The notes under the pieces are model-generated. The model was not told where the DNA came from, did no database searches, and worked only from the letters and a program-made list of their open reading frames with translations. The translations under genes were made by a program, and so were the position numbers. A DNA stretch of 64,000 nt. Source: Sphingomonas mucosissima (GTDB lineage Bacteria > Pseudomonadota > Alphaproteobacteria > Sphingomonadales > Sphingomonadaceae). Positions 61,671 to 64,000 of the stretch are shown piece after piece; within the stretch, counting starts at the first letter, position 1, and every line of letters begins with the position of its first letter. Location: assembly GCF_002197665.1 (NCBI RefSeq), contig NZ_NBBJ01000001.1:806001-870000 (forward strand). Direction: 5' to 3'.

Positions 61671-62909
61671 CTAAACCGACGCGCTTGCCACCTGCTTGAA
61701 CACCGCTGCGTAGCGCTCCGCCATCTCGATCGAGGTCAGCGGCCGCGGCAGCGCGCGTTGCAGTCTCGTATGGAGCGCCTCGTCCGCCGCCTGTGCGATC
61801 TGGTCGGCAAGATCGGCGGGATCGTTGCGAACGAAGTGAAGCCCGGTTTCTCCATCCACAACCTTTTCGGCCATGCCGCCGATGCCGGTGCAAATAACCG
61901 GCCGCCGTGCCCGAAAGGCCTCCTGGATCACCACTGGCGAATTCTCCCACCACGTGCTCGGCATGACGACATAGTCGCATTCGGCCATCAGCTGCGCGAC
62001 GTTTTGGTTATCGTAGGGGCCAAGATAGGAGAGAAAGGGAAATTCCTGCACCGCGGCATTGAACCTGTCGATGAAGCTCGCGGACTGTCCGACGAAATTG
62101 CCGTGAACGGCAATTCGGATCGTCGCGGCCAACGCGGGATCGCGCGCCAACACCGCGCAGGCATCCAGGAGCACGCCGACGCCCTTGAAGGGATTGATCT
62201 GTCCGAAGTATCCGAACCTCCAGACGCCGCGTGAGCGCCGCCGCTCCTGCACAGTTTCGACAGAAGGCACGCCATTTTCGATAACCTCGACCCGCTCACG
62301 CGGCAGGCCTTGCTCGATCATTTTCTCGGCAAGGAAGTGGCTCGGCGATACGAACGCTGAGACCGGGGTGAGGGCAGTTGCCACGTGCTGTTGCCGCACG
62401 GCGAATTGTTGCTTGCTGTGTTCGGGATAGCATTTGTGGCACGCGGCGGGCGAAGGCCCCTGGCAGAGCATTTGACCTGGCCTAGTCACGAGTTGGCCGT
62501 GATTATTACAAATGGCGAGATATTCGTGGATGGTGAGCACCACATCGATCCCTGCCGCCGCCACATCGGCCAATGCACCGACGCCGATGTGTAGAAAGTG
62601 ATGCGCGTTAAACAAGGAGACGTTCTGCGCCTGCAGGAGCTGGAGCAGAGATTGCCGCACGTCACGTGGCGCAATGTGGTACAAATGATCGTAGAAGGCG
62701 CCGCGTACCGGCAGCGCAAACTCGTGCGCGCCCAAGGTTATCTCGTCGAGATTGGCTTCATCGCATGCGGCGATGAGAATGGCGTCCCGCCCAATTGCGC
62801 GCAGCCCACGGAACAGATTGTAGGCAGAAATTTCCGCGCCCCCGGAGGTGAGCGAGGGATGCGTGTGACTGAAAATCGCGATCCGACCCCTGCCCTGCGG
62901 CTGGCGCAT
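61671..62909 (-). CDS. Glycosyltransferase family 4
   Basis: 412 residues, GT-B fold. The N-terminal domain begins with RIAIFSHTHPSLTSGGAEISAYNLF. The C-terminal donor domain shows FGYFGQINPFKGVGVLLDA and the EX7E region in QEAFRARRPVICTGIGGMAE. It uses a nucleotide sugar to build a surface glycan. A cysteine-containing insert (CQGPSPAACHKCYPEH, about 155-170) resembles inserts seen in some sphingomonad GT4 proteins. ATG at 62909 (AAGGGTGAC site) is chosen over 62924. It follows directly on the unrecognised gene to its right on the same strand. Confidence 0.85.
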   Translation of the reverse strand: MRQPQGRGRIAIFSHTHPSLTSGGAEISAYNLFRGLRAIGRDAILIAACDEANLDEITLGAHEFALPVRGAFYDHLYHIAPRDVRQSLLQLLQAQNVSLFNAHHFLHIGVGALADVAAAGIDVVLTIHEYLAICNNHGQLVTRPGQMLCQGPSPAACHKCYPEHSKQQFAVRQQHVATALTPVSAFVSPSHFLAEKMIEQGLPRERVEVIENGVPSVETVQERRRSRGVWRFGYFGQINPFKGVGVLLDACAVLARDPALAATIRIAVHGNFVGQSASFIDRFNAAVQEFPFLSYLGPYDNQNVAQLMAECDYVVMPSTWWENSPVVIQEAFRARRPVICTGIGGMAEKVVDGETGLHFVRNDPADLADQIAQAADEALHTRLQRALPRPLTSIEMAERYAAVFKQVASASV

Positions 62910-62916
62910 GTCACCC

Positions 62917-64000
62917 TTATCCATAAGCACGGCGGACGGCCTCGTTGATCTTGAGCGTAAACGGCGACCCCGGTGCGGGACCGAGCGATACGGCCGCGTT
63001 GGCAATGACGGGAATCGGTTTGCCTTGTGGTGGCAATTGAATGCCACCGATGCGCGGCGGCGCTGCCGCGCACAGCCGCCGCCAGCGCGCAAGATCGGCG
63101 ACGAAGGCATCAAGGCCGAGAGCGGGCGGGGGACCTCCTGCGGGATCGTCTATCGCGAGCAGGGCGAAGGTGCCCTCGTCGCTCGCGACGTCCTTCCATC
63201 CGGTCGCCGTCAGCAAGATGTGGCTAGCCACCCAAGCGATCCGTTCGGACGACAGCGTCGCCGCGACCTCCTCGATCACGTCGGAGGTGGGCGCTGCATC
63301 GCCGGTAAAAAACAGGCTGCATGGTCTTCCGGCGGCGTGTTGCAGTTGCGCAAACAGGGTCAGCACCAGACCGCGATGTTCATCAGGACTCGCGATGATC
63401 GATATACCCCAGTCTTCCGGCAAGAAGGCGGCATGCGCCAAAGCCTGGTCGAACAACAGGAATATATCTGCCGACTGTCTGGGGGCGGCCAGCAGCAGCG
63501 AGGAGCGGACAGGATTGCATTCGTAACCTCGTACGCTGCGCGCCTGCACCTGCGCGAACCGAGCAGCATGATAGGCTAGCTCAGGGAAGAACCGTTCAGC
63601 CTCGATTGCCGGGTATAACCGGCAGATGGCGTCGAACGAGGATGTCAGACCAAGCACCCGCACGGTGACGGGCGGTACCTCTACGATGGTGCTGGTGCCA
63701 TCCTGCCAGACCACCTCAAGCGAGAGTTGGTCCAGTGCAGCCTGGTCGATTGGACCGGGAAACAATGTAACAAAACCTGCAGTTTTCAGTGCTTGCTCAA
63801 CGTTTGGAAGCAATTCGGCCACGTCAGACCGGGCAAATCGCGACTGGCATAGTTCGACGGCTCGCACTGTATGACTGCCGACTTTCAGCACGAACCGCGA
63901 CGCTTGCCTGTTCGAGCTGAGCGCCCATCCGTTCACAAATGCTCCGAAACCGGGAAGCACCGCGACTTCGTCTACCTGCACGCGATTGGAACCCAGGCGA
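62917..64000 (-). CDS. Unrecognised protein, 5' end cut by the window edge
   Basis: At least 354 residues from a GTG at 63981; the open frame continues to the window end with protein-like residues (RLGSNRVQVDEVAVLPGFGA), so the true start is probably outside. An N-terminal module (LPGFGAFVNGWALSSNRQA) is beta-rich and may bind carbohydrate. The rest has alternating hydrophobic/polar strands (IFLLFDQALAHAAFLPEDWG, SLLLAAPRQSAD) like an alpha/beta sugar-nucleotide or transferase-associated fold. No catalytic motif was recognised. It nearly abuts the GT4 gene, so a surface-glycan role is inferred. Confidence 0.6.
   Translation of the reverse strand, partial: RLGSNRVQVDEVAVLPGFGAFVNGWALSSNRQASRFVLKVGSHTVRAVELCQSRFARSDVAELLPNVEQALKTAGFVTLFPGPIDQAALDQLSLEVVWQDGTSTIVEVPPVTVRVLGLTSSFDAICRLYPAIEAERFFPELAYHAARFAQVQARSVRGYECNPVRSSLLLAAPRQSADIFLLFDQALAHAAFLPEDWGISIIASPDEHRGLVLTLFAQLQHAAGRPCSLFFTGDAAPTSDVIEEVAATLSSERIAWVASHILLTATGWKDVASDEGTFALLAIDDPAGGPPPALGLDAFVADLARWRRLCAAAPPRIGGIQLPPQGKPIPVIANAAVSLGPAPGSPFTLKINEAVRRAYG

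Overview
The window looks like chromosomal DNA of a high-GC alphaproteobacterium of the Sphingomonadales (Sphingomonas-like). Grounds for this are the GC-rich codon use, frequent GTG starts with 1-4 base overlaps, a very large TonB-dependent receptor, the ffs-dnaX-ybaB order, and an exopolysaccharide locus with a split Wzc as in sphingan producers. The genus is an inference. No insertion sequence, integrase, CRISPR array, tRNA or rRNA was seen.

Layout. (1) 58-2328: arsenic detoxification operon arsC-acr3-arsH. (2) 2398-4185: a TetR regulator divergent from a cytochrome P450, with a perfect 7-9-7 palindrome across the regulator's start codon. (3) 4310-18910: a secreted CHAP-domain protein, then an exopolysaccharide locus. 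Rightward genes are an outer-membrane export protein, a Wzz-like co-polymerase and a BY-kinase-like protein with a degenerate nucleotide site. Leftward genes are a beta-helix protein, a glycosyltransferase, a Wzy-like polymerase/ligase, a Wzx-like flippase and an AAA+ ATPase. A second beta-helix protein with an RTX tail sits at the left and a hexapeptide acyltransferase at the right. A 1.1-kb stretch inside the locus has no convincing gene.

(4) 19082-41237 is the most interesting part: a block that reads as a peptidoglycan-fragment and D-amino-acid scavenging island. It holds a TonB receptor; a divergent operon of penicillin-acylase-type Ntn hydrolase, N-acyl-D-amino-acid amidohydrolase, a DUF1611/DgcN-like protein, a DgcA/dipeptide-epimerase-like enolase, an acidic amino-acid symporter, a LysR regulator and a DacB/PBP4 peptidase; a leftward serine hydrolase-AmpG permease pair; and a rightward operon of BadF-type amino-sugar kinase, FAD D-lactate dehydrogenase, MurQ etherase, secreted M20 amidohydrolase, D-cysteine-desulfhydrase-like PLP enzyme and Asp/Glu racemase. 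Together these could take up muropeptides, strip the peptide, phosphorylate MurNAc/GlcNAc, split off and oxidise D-lactate, and feed D-Glu and other D-amino acids into metabolism.

(5) 41234-48054: a lipase-like alpha/beta hydrolase and a complete RND efflux operon (adaptor, pump, outer-membrane channel). (6) 48349-54761: tamA-tamB. (7) 54948-61488: an alpha/beta hydrolase, two tandem cysteine desulfurases translationally coupled to a 2Fe-2S ferredoxin, the 4.5S SRP RNA with a UGAC tetraloop, dnaX-ybaB, a small membrane protein, and mtgA. (8) 61671-64000: a GT4 glycosyltransferase and an unrecognised partner that runs off the right edge.

All functions are inferred from motifs and family knowledge read by eye; no database search was run.
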